A DNA stretch of 64,000 nt from NCBI RefSeq assembly GCF_008831285.2, contig NC_045138.2, positions 25,019,934-25,083,933 of the forward strand, written 5' to 3'. Under the pieces are notes generated by a model that worked only from the letters and a program-made list of their open reading frames with translations, was not told the DNA's origin and did no database searches. Each line of letters starts with the position of its first letter. Positions within the stretch are counted from its first letter, which is position 1. The DNA comes from Nymphaea colorata (Eukaryota; Streptophyta; Magnoliopsida; Nymphaeales; Nymphaeaceae). The position numbers were made by a program, and so were the translations under genes. This document shows positions 10,877 through 24,004 of the stretch, piece after piece.

Positions 10877-12550
10877 TCAATGAACTGGCAGATTTCTGAC
10901 GGGATTGTAAACACTATATTCTCCAAATTCACGCCGCCCCCTGGAAGATACACCATTACGTTTCATATCCTTTTTGCACAAGAAAAGATACGGTAATAAG
11001 ACAGCAAATTGGATATAACCTTGGATGAAAATAATAATAACAAAATTTAAGGCCAAACAGTACCGGTGCTTTACATCCCAACCAGCTGGTAAGAAACGAG
11101 GATGAATGGCATCAACAAAGACTTGGCGCCACCTTTGACAAAACTCGCAAATACCATCTTCCCCTTCAACACTCATTATAGCTTCCACAACTCTCCTACC
11201 GTGGTGCCCATGTCCTAGCAAGGATAACTTTCGATCATGTTTTGAACTTCGAGTAGCGCCAGCTGAAGATTCCACAATATTAAGCTGACGTTGGCTAACA
11301 TCAGGTCTTTCAAGCTCATTAGCGCCCAAAACACTTTCATCCCTCATAGGCATTTCATCCGAACATTGTGTTCTACCATCACCATCAATGTAAGTGCTAT
11401 TGAGGATAGAAAAACTGTTCGCATGGATACTCCTATTTTTCGGTAGATTCCCATTAACTGATTCATCAAGATGTAAGCCATTTGAGGCATTACTTTCAAT
11501 GATTATCTTTTCTTCAGCTGTTGAAGTTTCAGCAGCAATTTCATCACATGTTGTAGTAGAAGTGGTTGTAGCAGTTTTCTGAAACATCCCTCTTTTTTTC
11601 TTTAATCTTCTTTTTTCTTGAGGACTCATGCCGACAAGAAGAGCTGCTTCCAGATCTCTCTCTGAAATTTCCCTTCCACCAAAATACTCTTTAACAACCT
11701 AAATAAATGAACAGATGCAATCAATTCATAGCTTTTAAGTACCACATTTCATAGAAGATACATATACAATTTACAAATTTGTTTTTCTGTCCAGTCAAAA
11801 AGATTAAACATAAGGCAAGCAAGAAAAACATAGATCACCAGACGCATGAAAAAAAGAGATTCAAATGGCACAATGACACAATCCTTCAGAGAGTATTTTA
11901 ATACATGGATGGCAAACTCAGCAAGTCAGCTTATGATACACCAGACTTGACTAAGATCAGGACCAAACCTGAATAAAAAACTATGATTCACTAGCTGGAC
12001 CAAATTTAACCAAGGTCTAGTTCACAGAGTTCTGTCATTGACACAATCAAGTTGATCAAATTGTGCTGATTAGATAATTTTAACTTTTTTTTATTTACAT
12101 TCATATCATGTATATATGATCAATATATATGTTACATGATATATATAATATATCACTGCCAAAAAGTACTTGTTGATTTTTTTAATTAAAATGATATGTT
12201 TATAATTTTTTAACAGATAAAATAGAAAACCATGACTAGCCTGAGTTGTCAGGTTGATTCACCCAAACCGCTGAATCAATCATTAATCCAATACGAATCT
12301 TGACATTGCCAGCCATAATTTAACAAATAAAAACATGACCATTAGCCTCCGTAAGGAGGGAAAAAAAGTCTATTAGATTCTTATTTGAGATATATTTGTG
12401 CATTTTAAATCAGTTGATCCACTTCCCAGGGCATTTAGTTTCTCATGCAGTCTCCCAGGCATACTGACACCTAGCCACCCCATTTATCACCCAATCACTC
12501 CATTTACCGTGCATATGATACTCGCATCATAAGAAACGTGGCATCACTAA

Positions 12551-12596
<46 letters not shown>

Positions 12597-15500
12597 GTTT
12601 ATCAGAAATAGATGAATGGTGGGATCTCTCTCCCTTTATTTTTTAATATTTTCCTTTTCTTTTTTCCTTTTTGAATGATTAGGCATAAATTGACATGGGT
12701 CCATTTGGACACTATTTTCTTTCTCTCTCCTCCTCTCTCCTACACGTATACATATATGTATAATTGCTTTATTTGTTTATATAGTCATACTTCTGCGGAG
12801 GTTCAATCATACACACCACATGAAAAATGGGATACCAGATGGCTGCGGCCTTTTCAAGCCAACCATAACAAATTGTTTCACATAGCTATCTAAGCGTCAG
12901 CTCTTATGATGTTCAATCCCAAGCTATCATATTTTTATTGAAAGGATAAAGCTTTTGATTGCTAGCAAATGGACATGTTCAACCGGCCTATGACATCAAA
13001 CTCATAAAGGAGTGAGAAATGCCCAATCTGAATATATTATGCATGCGTTGTGGACATACTCATATAAACACATAGACAAAACATGCACACATATACGAAT
13101 GCATGTGTATATGAATATTCAAATAAACAGCAGCCTGATAAGAGTTAAAATTCTTACAGATGTTAATTCCTCACGCCTTTCTGATGGCATCATTGACCCA
13201 TGTCGTAAAAGAGCCATGGCTGCTGTTCGCAACTGTAAAGGAGAAACACCCCCTCCTTTACTCTTCCATTCATCTTGAGCTTTTTCTAGTTTACTTCGTT
13301 CATCTCCTGAATCTTGGATCTTCTGTACAAACAAAGGAATTCCAAATTCTACTGCAATTTGCTTTTTATACTTTTCTGCAGCAGCATGAGCAACTTCATG
13401 ACAATCCACACAAAGTAGAACAATATCATGTGAACGGTGACTCTTTAGATGTTCAGGAAAGTGCAAACGGTAGCATGATGGTATTATTCTGTAACGCAAA
13501 TAATGACTCTTTTCACCACAACCCACACACATATTTTTCTTGCTCTGAATGTAAAATGTATTATCTTCATCTTCAGGACGACCTTTTGGTTCAAAAAGGA
13601 GCATTATTGCTGGAGGATCATCTTCAACAAGCTTCGCTAGATCTCTATCTAGATACCTGGAGGAATATACCAAAAGATTTGCAGTAAAAGTTAGAATACT
13701 AGCAAATGAACTATGAAAAAGCAAAGTAAAATTCAGTTACCATTCAAGCTTCTTTTTATCACAGTAACAAAGTAGCCGGCCATCGCTTGCATAAATTCTA
13801 CAGTTGTGATAAACTGGGGCCTTGCAAGAGAACTTCTGGACACATAGTTCACGTAAAGCCTTCCGTCTTTCTTCTTTAAGCTTCCCCCCATTTTGTTGGC
13901 AAAGTGGCTTGTTTGCTAGTTTTAAATATAAGTTTTCTTGCAGAGAATTTTCATAAGCCATTACAAGAGAATTTTGACTAGCCCAGGAATACTGTTTGAC
14001 TATTGCTTGGAAAACATTATCTAAGCCATTGATGTCTTCTTGAAGAAGACAACTCACATCTTTCACATGTCGGAAGAGAATAGGTGATGGAGAAGGGAAG
14101 GAAGCACATGTATCAAAAGCATCTATCTTAGAATCAGCTTGAACTACCGTATGATATACATCTTCTTCTGTTTTTGGAACTTTAGTTGCAAGAGCCCATA
14201 TTGATTGGTCAGACAAGACACATCTTAAGCTCTCATCATGTGTGCGAGCCTGCAAAGTTACAAAACATATTAGTATCCGTTCTTAAGCAAATGAAAAAAG
14301 TTCCATTGTAGGACATCATGAAGAAAATGGCTTCTCTACTCAAATGACTCCCAAAGTAGTCTAAATAGATATTATTGAATCAGTTTTAGAAAGTAAAGGT
14401 TGTTTAGTCAAAGACAATTGGACAAGGTTTCTTCATGTTCAATAAACTACCTTTTCTAGTGATCACAGGTGAAAAATTGATTCATCAACACAAATTACAG
14501 AAATTCATTGCTATCAAAGTGATTTGATTAACTAGAAAGAAATGATTAATCATGGTGTTATTTGGAAACGTTTTATGGTAACATTGCTAAACAATGTTGC
14601 AGCAGGAAAAAATATCTAATCCTGAAAGGACACTCTCCAAACTTACCAAGAGACTCGAAAACAATTTATGTAGTTTCTGAAGGTGTTCTCCTAAGTTGGT
14701 ATTATAAGAAAGAGTAACATAATGAGGTAGACTTCAAAATCTAAACGACAAATGAATATTTAGAAAAGGTATGTAATATTTCTGGTTGAGGAATCAGCCC
14801 AGAAGGCTGTACTATCATCTATCTTCATTTAGGTTACTTGATCGTGTATCAATTACAATTTTGAGATTAACATTAAAGCTTTTTGTTACAAAGATTCAAA
14901 TTTTGAAATCTCTTCAAATGCCACTTTCCACTTTTCTAAATGATGGTTTGATGGTATGTTAGCTAGCTACAACCATTTTTTTGTAATAAATATGACCAAG
15001 CAGGAATATGGCTGGTCAATTAGGACTTGACAAGAATTAACTGTCTGAACCCAATCCCAACCAAGGTCAGCCTCCACTCTCAGCAAGACTGAGGCTGGCA
15101 TTGTTCCGTGGGCCAAAAACCTAGCCTGACTGATGTCCACCCTCATCATTGCCAACAAGACGGGCAAAGCTAAGACATGCATAGTCAAAAAGCAATTGGA
15201 AAATGTGGAAAAAAAAGAGAAGAAAAAAAAAGAACAAACTAAAGTGTATTTTCCCAGAGACTATAAGTGCAAAATAAAAAATTGCAGGAGTAGGACGCAA
15301 AGACAAACCATTAAATCTCTCCATCTGCAAAGCTGTCTCACAAGTTTCTGACAAATTCCCATATGTAACCAAAAAAAGAAAAAGAAACAGATACAAATAT
15401 GTTAGAAAATTCATACAGCTAATACATTTAACATCTAAAGGAAAGATCTGGAAGCAGACCACCTCGACATTATGATTTTTCCTTGGGACATCTTGACCGT

Positions 15501-18500
15501 CACCCGGAAAACGCCATAAAATAGAAGCAGCTGCAGAATCTCCTGGAGAAGCTTCAAGTTCTTTTTCATACAGTTGTAAAGTGACCATGTTTGAACGACG
15601 AATGGCATCCTCAAGATAGCTACATTTATTGACTACAGCATAAAAACATGACATTCTTAATTGCCAGAAGTAGAATTCATAGAACGCAAACAATACAAAC
15701 TCCAAATAGACTTAGATCAAAATTTCAAGCTACCATGACACCACCTAATGAAGTTGAATAAGAAAAATGACATTTCTCATTGTAAACATGGTAACCTCCA
15801 GTGTTCTCCCCATTTTCACGAGAAAAAAGTGCAATAGATTGCATTTGAAAATCTCGCATGTACATGGATCTTCAGTTGCATTTTCCAATGAAATATTGTC
15901 CAAATTGATAAAAATAGTGACAAGCATAACATGCACGTGTGCCTACATATGTCTATCTAAATACCAACCTACACAATAATATAGTAACCAACATCATTTG
16001 CCACAAGTAGCCATCTTTCTCTATTAGTTAGCTGTGTTGTTTCTAGTCAGGAGCCACAAAAATCAATGTTTTTAATTTGCTCTCAAACACCTTTAATTAA
16101 TGAGAGACATCATAATAATTAATGAGACACTTATAACGAAAGAAATTTGAACAACATCTGCAGCAAAAAAAAGTATGAGGATGATATAAAAGCATATAAC
16201 CTCCCCCCCTCCCTTTCCGAACCACCACCCAAGATTTTGAAAACATAAAATTTACTCCTTAAGTTTTTTCAAAAATTTAATTTGGCCCCAGTATAAATTT
16301 TGAAAATTGTATAATGATCCTCCTTTTAAAACAAATTCTTGCTCCACCACGGATCATGCCTAAGGTCATTCCCGCAATGGTTACAACAAGAAAAACTCCA
16401 TAATGGAAAGGAATTATAGGAGCTTTCACTCAAGCAAGCATTACAGTGCTGTACTCCGCGAGATGCATGATGAAGTTTGAGCCTATGACTGGTGAGAAAC
16501 TGGCCAAGATTCAACTGTGAACCTTTGGATAGTAATAGCATCCTGCTCATGAATTCAGTTTGCATACACCACAAACTCCCAAGTCCCACCATATTAATAT
16601 CAAACTAATATTTTTCCTCATAAATATAAAAAAATTCAAAATGATCTTAACTAAGTCATCTGAAGTACATACCGGTAGATTTTTGTCTAAGCTCTTTAAT
16701 GAGACACTCCGCAATGTACAGGAGATAATGTGCATCATCACAAGCATACTGCACCATCTCTTCTGGCAGTGGACGCAAACGCCAATCTGCACGCTGCAAA
16801 AAGTGAAACGACTCTATTACAACTTACAGATAATTAGATATTGGCATACCAGGAGACATAAACAAATAGTTTATCACCAACTCATGAAAAAGTTGAAAGC
16901 AATAACTCATTTCAATGGCAATAGAAAGTCATTTTTTTTTAGAAAAAAAAGCCATCAGCCAACAACATATATATAGGAAATTAATACCTCTGAAAACCTC
17001 CAAAAGAAGCAAATACCACATACATGCACATGTTCATGTGCACAGGTAGAAATACAAAATAAAAAAAGTTACAAACACACGACAACAGAACTTGCTAAAT
17101 ATATAAATGCTAGCACCAAACAGTGAAAACTCAATAATAATAGTCACGTACATTTACCATGCATCATCATTCAGGAATGCTGTAGCAAAATGAAAGTTTT
17201 CATACTTCAAGCAATGCCAAACCTGCAAAGCTTTATTAGCAGTTACTCCGCAATATGTTTCAAGTAGATATGCCAAAGATTTTTGTGGTTTAGATAGTAC
17301 TTCACATGCCTGCATTGCATTACGAAATTTTTTATTAGTTACAAAAATATGCGGCAAATCAATGAAGCACCAAATCATCACTAAAGGAACCATATTTTTG
17401 TAGACTTGAGGATATATGCCAGAGAAGTGACACAAAGGCAACTGTAAAGAAAAAACTGATTTTAGCAAATGGGATTCAATCTCCAAGTAAGTTATATTGC
17501 AGTACATTCTTGCTAAAAAAAATAGGAGACTAGATGACATACAACTTTCCTTTTTCTTTTTCTCTTTTGACGGGTAGTTGAGGGCCTTAGGATGTAAAAG
17601 ATGTGGGTATGGGTCTAAAGTTCAAAATGTTAGTTTGGTTGTATTCAATGAAATTCTTCCTTTGGTTGTACTCAGCCCCATTTGGATCCAATTTATTTAT
17701 CTGACACTCCCACCATTTACATCTATGGTCAGGAAGACCCCCTAACTTTTACACCAAGAGACATCCCTGAGATATCTAACTAAGACCTTTTAGTCCTGCA
17801 AAATATAAAAGCAACAGAAATTATCAAAGTATTTAAAGCAATATGAATCATGAACCACAAGGAAAACAAAAAAACTTCATCTTATCTTTAGCATTGAAGA
17901 AACCCAAGTGTGTTATTTACCTGAATAAGACATAAAATTGTTCAATAAGATTGTTTCTAGTTACACATGAAAGGAAGAATACGGAAAAGTAGGTGTGTAC
18001 GTATCAAAAAATCAGTTAGACCAATATGGATTTTGTCAGATGTTACTCCTGTATAAATCACTGAGACTTACCTTCTTTGTGTCAAATAAGTTCACAACAT
18101 AAAGATGGAAGTCCCGTTGAAGCCAAAGAACATCGTTATCTGCTCCATGAAACACCTACACAAGAAATAGTTCTATTGATATTTTATATTTTCAAATACC
18201 TCGGATTGAACACAACAGTTCAAAAAGCTAGAACTTTGATCTCAGTATTGTGGATATATATTTGCAAGTCATAATATAAAAAGACTAAAAAGTTCATTTG
18301 CTTTCACCATAGATCATTTAGCTACTGCACAGAACGGAGGTGTTACTGTTACCATGGGTCTACCATGAAAGCCAGCCCGTGTTGTGTCAGTTTCAGCTGC
18401 ACAATCCCAACTAAAGGTGCAATCTTATACATGGTCACGGCCTTGGGTGCGTTGATCATACCTGATACAGTCAAAGAAGTGATTGGGCCGTGCCTAGACA

Positions 18501-21019
18501 TGCATCTGTACCAGTACCCAAGAATGACCACAAAAAGGTCATTGTCAATATAAGGAGCATGTAATCCTTAGTGGATCACTTGGTATTCTATCACCATTAT
18601 CCACCACAAAAGTAACTGTGTACACAAAATGTCATGCATTCCCCTCCATACTAAAATTAAATGCGCTCCCCAGAACCTCTCTCAATTGTCCACAAATAAC
18701 AGAACAAAAAGTAATTTTATATTAGGAGCATTGTCACAAATATCATTCTCAGGTTTTTAACAGCAAGGTTTTTCTCAGGTAGTTTTTCGGCAATGTTGTT
18801 TTTGACGGGAAAATGTAAAAAAAAAAAAACAAAAGTTAGGAAAAAACAAAATAAATGAGAAACTAATAAGAAGACAATAGAATAACTTAAACAAAATGTT
18901 AAAAATAATGTTTTAAGGATGATAAAGTAATGTGTGTCACGAGCAAAGTGAACCATAGAGATTTCATTGCACAAAGCACTCGCAACTTCAAATTGCTGAA
19001 CACATAATTCCCTTTAAGCTTAGATATGAGTCCACGACGATATTAATGCAAAAAAAAAAAGAGAAAAACTAAAAAAGGGAAAAAATGCAAAAAGTAATGG
19101 AAAAAATGTGATAAAAATGCGACAGATTTATTTTCCCTTTTTTTCAGGTTTTGTTGCTTCTCCTATTTTTCTCATTAACATCATGATATTTTCCAACATA
19201 TCTCAATATCTGTGACAATGTTTTATAATTCATATCCAGAATTCATGAACACTGGTATACATTCTATAGATTATCAAGCAATTAACTCTCTTTCAACTCT
19301 TCCTGACAAATAACACAAGACCTTATATCAAAATTTATGCAACACCAACACACATTCTCTAGAATATCCTGCAGAGAGAGAGAGAGAGAGAGAGAGAGGC
19401 ATTTAGCATGAACCAGACAACTGAAGATCAGTTGTCATTTACCTTGCAAATACATGGATTTGAAAAAGCAGGTCGAAGTATATTCATCACATCATGTAAT
19501 GCAATTGTGTCCACTAAGTAATCTTTCTTCAAAGTAGAAACCTGACATCCAAAACAAATGTAAAGAATGATTAAATCTTGAATAATTGTATCTTGAATAA
19601 TTGTGGCATTAATAACAACCAAAAGGACTAACATAGACCAAAATATAAAAACACAACCTGCATCAGAGCTGTAAAGCCAAGAAAAGAGTGTAACCTATGT
19701 TGTTCCGTATCTACAGCAAAAATTTCTTCCTCACTCAAAAGTTTTGCGAGAGACTCCAGCTCAGACTTAGTTTGTACCCATATGTAAGAATCCCATGCAT
19801 ATGCCCCTGAACTTGAGACAACAGTAACTTGTGGAAAGGTGGGCTGCTGCAGCAACGCATTGATCTGATCCTCATATGGGTGTAAACTTGAAAAATTTTC
19901 TGCCATAAGCAATAACTTGTTACATGCTTAGAAATTGAAAAATCAAAGTCATACACAATGACAGAGAAAAAAAGTTCATTATTAGTAACACGTTATCTAA
20001 CCAAGTAAACATGCACACATCTAAACACTACCACACAAATTTCAGATCCAGCATTGACATGACATGGTTATTAAATGCTAAGAATAAAATGCAATCAACA
20101 CCATGCCATTACTTTCAATTGTCATCTCTTTTTATCTTGATCCCTCATTCACATGACATGATTCTTAAACACCAGGAACCGAATTAATTTGACAGTGTGC
20201 CATTAGCTTTGGGTTGTCCTTCTTCGGATTTGATCGCTTATTTCACACTCAGTTGCAATTTGAAATGTTTCATATTTAATAGAATAAAAGTAAATATCAA
20301 CTTATTTTTGTATTCTAATGGTAATGATGTTCAAGAATATTGTTCCTAATATGATATTAATGATGAGCTTCTATCATCTTTTCTCCTCATTGAATTACTA
20401 ACCTTGTATGCTTTTGAACATTTTTACAACATTGAATTCCTCAGAGCACTCTAAGTGAGTTGGGCATGCGTTCAAATATGTAATGTAATGTCTCTATTTA
20501 TGCACAAATTCTAAAAGAGTGATTGCATCCACAAATAGTCTAAGGGAGGAAGTCATCTGAGAAATAAATGTCTGCATATCAAAAAAATTGTGAAATATAA
20601 CCAACAACATAAACAATTAAAATCTGATTAAGGCGTGTTTCACTATCAGAGACCAAAAAAGCGGAAATCATTATCACTGTGCAAAAAGGTTATCCAATAC
20701 AAAGAATCAAATGAAAATATGCATTTCAGACGAAATATAATGTCCAATAGACAACTCAAACAGGGTCAAAAACGAAAAGGAGATGGATTTAACATTAACC
20801 TGATTTGTGTCCCTCCCTCTTGAGATGCTCGAATGGGGAGAATGAGTTATCAGCAAGGACCACCTTGAATCTGCTTTGTGGCTTCTTGTTAATTTCGAGG
20901 CAACACTGCAACCGACGCCTGCCCTTCTTTTTCTGCCCATGGAGGGTTGCGTAGGCATACAACCCCAAAGCCACAGCAGCGAGGCATGCAACCACATATG
21001 TTGTCCTCATCTTCTTCAT
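10877..21019 (-). CDS. RRP6L3: RRP6-like protein 3 (DEDDy 3'-5' exonuclease, EXD2-like)
   Basis: Predicted RNase D/RRP6-family 3'-5' exonuclease. Exons on the minus strand: 21019-20800, 19899-19658, 19541-19443, 18155-18072, 17309-17223, 16793-16673, 15632-15463, 15347-15309, 14249-13741, 13656-13158, 11698-11064, 10940-10877. All introns are GT-AG, phases close, and the protein is 922 residues (Arabidopsis RRP6L3 is about 890). Residues 5-25 form an N-terminal membrane anchor followed by KKKGRRR. Motif I is FAVDTEQH (D137, E139). Motif II is [16 protein letters not shown] (D195). Motif III is [10 protein letters not shown] (Y260, D264), so the catalytic set looks complete. [20 protein letters not shown] is HRDC-like. 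A Cys/His region, [20 protein letters not shown] to [11 protein letters not shown], resembles the HNH-like module of EXD2. The end, [14 protein letters not shown], matches the family terminus. Substrate and exact location are not shown by the sequence; organelle or ER membrane anchoring is inference. Confidence 0.88.
10941..11063 (-). other. Last intron of RRP6L3, 123 nt and in frame
   Basis: Donor CACCG|GTACTG and acceptor TTCCAG|GGGGCGG join VKH-R to [13 protein letters not shown], which fits the family C-terminus. The intron length is a multiple of three and contains no stop codon. A retained intron would therefore insert 41 residues, including the hydrophobic run [20 protein letters not shown]. 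The donor is a weak match to the plant consensus. Confidence 0.75.
12558..12594. repeat. (TA)n microsatellite
   Basis: An uninterrupted TA dinucleotide tract in intron 10 of the RRP6-like gene. The surrounding intron (11699-13157) also contains diverged repeat-like words near 11990-12060 and 12230-12310, and otherwise nothing recognisable. Confidence 0.95.
16195..16352 (-). mobile_element. Fragment of a 'GTGG.GGAGC.AGAATTT' transposon family
   Basis: Read on the minus strand the stretch begins GTGGTGGAGCAAGAATTTG, followed by 'ggggccaaattaaattttt' and A/T-rich sequence. The same terminal word appears at the right end of the element at 51555-51890. Plant genomes carry repeats with the 'tggctccgccactg' style of terminus, but I cannot name the superfamily from here. 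It sits in an RRP6L3 intron (15633-16672). Confidence 0.4.
18728..19222. mobile_element. Possible non-autonomous DNA element in RRP6L3 intron 3
   Basis: The left end (GCATTGTCACAAATATCATT) and the reverse complement of the right end (ACATTGTCACAGATATTGAG) form an inverted repeat of about 20 bp. The interior is A-rich, with runs such as 'aaaaacaaaagttagg' and 'gggaaaaaatgcaaaaag'. No clear target duplication is visible, so the boundaries are approximate. Confidence 0.45.
19373..19398. repeat. (GA)n microsatellite
   Basis: Pure GA dinucleotide repeat in intron 3 of the RRP6-like gene, just upstream of the third exon in genomic order. Confidence 0.95.
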
Positions 21020-22492
21020 GGTTAAGGCTTCTAACTTCTTCTTCTTCCTCCTTCACCCTTCCTTCCCGCTTCTTCTTCCTCCTCTTCTTGTGTTGGTTTT
21101 GGGACGTCAGAGGGATTTCAAACCAAAATATGCACACTTCTCTTTGGAAAGTTGTTTAAGTCAAGGTTGTTAGAGGGGATGAGGCCAAGCAAGGCGGTGA
21201 GCTTGCCATGAGGCAACACATAACCCTTGAGGACCTGAGGTATTGAAGCGCAAGCTTCAGGATCAAAACAGAGAAGTATATAACATCAATAAACAATGAT
21301 AAAATAAAAAAATATTAACTAAAGTGTTAATTAAAGAAAAAATGCATTTTTGGAAACTAAGAGCCTAAGACTGAAGAAAACACATGAAGCTTCAGTAGCT
21401 ATGATATCAGATTCTGCAGACGTCCCAAAACAGGAGCATATCAAAGGTTGAAAAAATGCTTTAATACTACAACTTCCAAATTGAAGACGCAGAAAAATAT
21501 TGAATTATTCTCATCTGCATCTAGGTGTTGTTTCATAAGTTAATTTACAAAATGCAAACTATTTAGACCATTCCGTGAGCAAGAACTGAAGTTCATCATA
21601 TCTTAAGCACATCTCAATGGACAAGAAACAAGCTCATCATACTGATAACTGCTTTCTCCATGAAGCTAAAACCACATGCACATATTGCCAACTCTTCGAT
21701 GCATTCAAGCTGAAAGAAAAAATTCTCTAGCATCAAATTTATCAAAAGAAAAACAGATGGGAATGAAGAAGAAATTACAATCGTGCCCTGCGTGTAAAAG
21801 ATAATACAGAGAAAAAAATGAAAGGGCATCTCAATTCTCTGACTGCATAGGTACATTCCCTCCTATGGTCCACTGCGGATCTCAAGAACCCAATACTTCA
21901 TAGCGAAACAGAACCTACTTTATGGATCCCCGATTATCGATAGCCTCTTATCTCATCTAAACTATGAAAGACCATTGCAATTCAATAGTATTTCCGACTC
22001 TTTTTTTGCTGGATTAATATCATTTCCGGTAATAAAGATAGATAGCTAAGAGCATGCATGAGTCATACCCTATTGCCATTAAAGTATGTCATTTGCATAG
22101 GCAGGTTTAGATTGTTTACATGGGAGCGCTGCCAAGCCTGCCAGTACAGTTTCAGTCGATGGCATCCCTTCATGCCAATATTATCAATGAAGTTACGAAA
22201 ATTAATTGGCAGAGGAACCTGTCAGTCACTAACCAACTCTTGGCCAAAACAGAAGGAAAAATTCATGATCTTTGTTTAATGGGGAATGTCACCGAAAATC
22301 TGTTTGTCGGCATTACACCAAAATAATCTCAGACGTAACCGCCAAAAACGTCCATATCAGAAAAGCCTGCAACACTTAATAACCAAAGAGGAAAAGAGAG
22401 AGAGGAAGACCTTCCCAGTGCCGATGGAAGCAAGCAGAGAGAGGGAGAGAGAGGCGACGCTAGATTTCCGAAGGCAATCACACAAGGAGAGA

Positions 22493-22529
<37 letters not shown>

Positions 22530-23195
22530 AGGAGTTGAGGAATCGAGTCCCTCTTCGTTTCAAGTCTTGGGCATTTCACGGTGGCGCGAGACACGCCCAG
22601 GAGTGAAGCGTGCCTTTTTCCTGGACATTTTACCAAAACGCCTCTTGTCGGGAACTCTGGCGGTGGCGGGCGAGTCACCGGCTCAAAGACATATCACAGG
22701 GACACGTCTTCTTATTTGAACGCTCCATTTATGGGTAATTGACAATTTCATACTTACGCTTAACTTAAACATTTCGAATTCAACGAAGTTTTTTTGTTTT
22801 TTTTTCGTGAGTCACTACATTGACAATGCGTCGCGCTCCTACAAGAAACGAACGATGAAAGATTTAACGGAAAATGACGTAGCCGACTTTGCCGTGCATA
22901 TGATTATGATTTCTTCTAACCACTTTTAACATATAAAATTGATGTTCTTTTCTTGAAAAAACAAGTTTCTTGTGTGAAATTGCTAACAAAGTATAAGGTT
23001 GAGTTTGAATGTGACAATTGGCATTACTTTAAGTTGAACTTGGAAAAACGGAAAAAAGAGGAATTCCGTCTCTCCGCCATGTAGTTGGTAGAGGCATGTC
23101 ATCAATTTGATTCTCGTGAGGGTCATTCTCTTAAACTATGCTTAGTTAACGGGTTTCGAGCCCAAAAACAAGAAAAATAGTATAACTTTTGCCTA

Positions 23196-23200
<5 letters not shown>
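21020..23200. other. Intergenic region upstream of RRP6L3
   Basis: The first 150 bases hold the CT/GA-rich leader and promoter-proximal region of the minus-strand exonuclease gene. A frame at 22120-22326 (68 residues, starting MGALPSLPVQFQSMASLHAN) is not low-complexity but has no recognisable motif and no support. 22370-22530 is GA-rich and ends in a (GA)n tract at about 22497-22523; frames over it are artefacts of composition. I see no other gene. Confidence 0.5.
22497..22523. repeat. (GA)n microsatellite
   Basis: GA dinucleotide repeat inside a wider purine-rich stretch. Confidence 0.9.
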
Positions 23201-23227
<27 letters not shown>

Positions 23228-23257
23228 ATCCAAAACACCTATTGTCATAGTGAAATA

Positions 23258-23317
<60 letters not shown>

Positions 23318-23343
23318 AAAACACCTATTGTCATAGTGAAATA
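23195..23343. repeat. Compound (CT)n-(TA)n microsatellite with a duplicated 31-bp unit
   Basis: Two copies of a 31-bp unique word beginning 'tatccaaaacacctattg' and ending 'gtgaaata' lie at 23227-23257 and 23313-23343. Each is preceded by a dinucleotide tract: (CT)n before the first, and (CT)n followed by (TA)n (about 23280-23314) before the second. The copies are identical by eye. The arrangement suggests an 86-bp tandem duplication followed by microsatellite change. Confidence 0.9.
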
Positions 23344-23523
23344 GTAACTTAGACGAGTACATGGAGATGCAGTGTTGATTTGAATGTCATAAATCATAGC
23401 ATATTTATAATAGGTACATCTAAACGCTTCTTATTAATCAGCCGAGCGTGAAAATTATGAAGAGAAAGATTGCTGCGTTTCTGAAGCATGCAAATCTTGA
23501 TGGATACAAATTTTTAGGCTATC

Positions 23524-23720
23524 AAGTATGTCGACACTACCTGTTCATTGTTCACAGATATTTGATTCGCACTACTTTGTGGAGGTTAATAGCCATGCCT
23601 GCAACAGGTTTCTGCAGGGTGCTCATGACATTGATGAGGCACTGCAGGAGAAGCTAGAGTAACTACTTGACATCGAGAAGGCTTTCGTGCATCTTGACTA
23701 CAAGTATACACACATGGGCG
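23524..23720 (+). pseudogene. Metal tolerance protein (cation diffusion facilitator) C-terminal fragment
   Basis: A continuous frame from about 23561 reads FDSHYFVEV, then GAHDIDEALQEKLE, then after a stop (TAA at 23660-23662) LLDIEKAFVHLDYKYTH. Plant MTP transporters of the MTP8-11 group end with a cytoplasmic dimerisation domain of the form SHYFVEVDI...AHDIGEALQ.KLE.LPE.ERAFVHLDYEYTH, so the match is specific. An upstream piece reading YVDTT (at 23527) lies in another frame and probably corresponds to the preceding VDTVRAYTFG region. The stop, the frame change and the absence of the membrane domain show that this is a dead fragment of a Mn/Zn/Fe exporter gene. No parent copy lies in this window. 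Confidence 0.75.
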
Positions 23721-24004
23721 ATCTTCTTGATGAAGTTCTGGACCTTAATTCAACAGCGTGAGACTGTTCCTTCACAATCTCCTCTCGACGACATGATCAA
23801 CTCAAGAGGAAAACACAAGTAAAGAAACATCTCGCTATCGAGAGGGCAATTCATGTCTCGAGCTTTCACAATAACTACATGATGTTGGCAGTACTGCAAT
23901 ATCATCTCCCTCCAACAGATGCTTGAGAAATATGTCTTCCGAATGCATGCATTACAAGTATTGCACCAAAATCGATCCATGTTTATATGCTCTTAGTCGA
24001 CTTG

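Noticed and set aside
22058-22606. Plus-strand frames, including a 68-residue frame at 22120
   Set aside because: One looks moderately protein-like but has no recognised motif, no splice partner and overlaps another frame; the rest is GA repeat.
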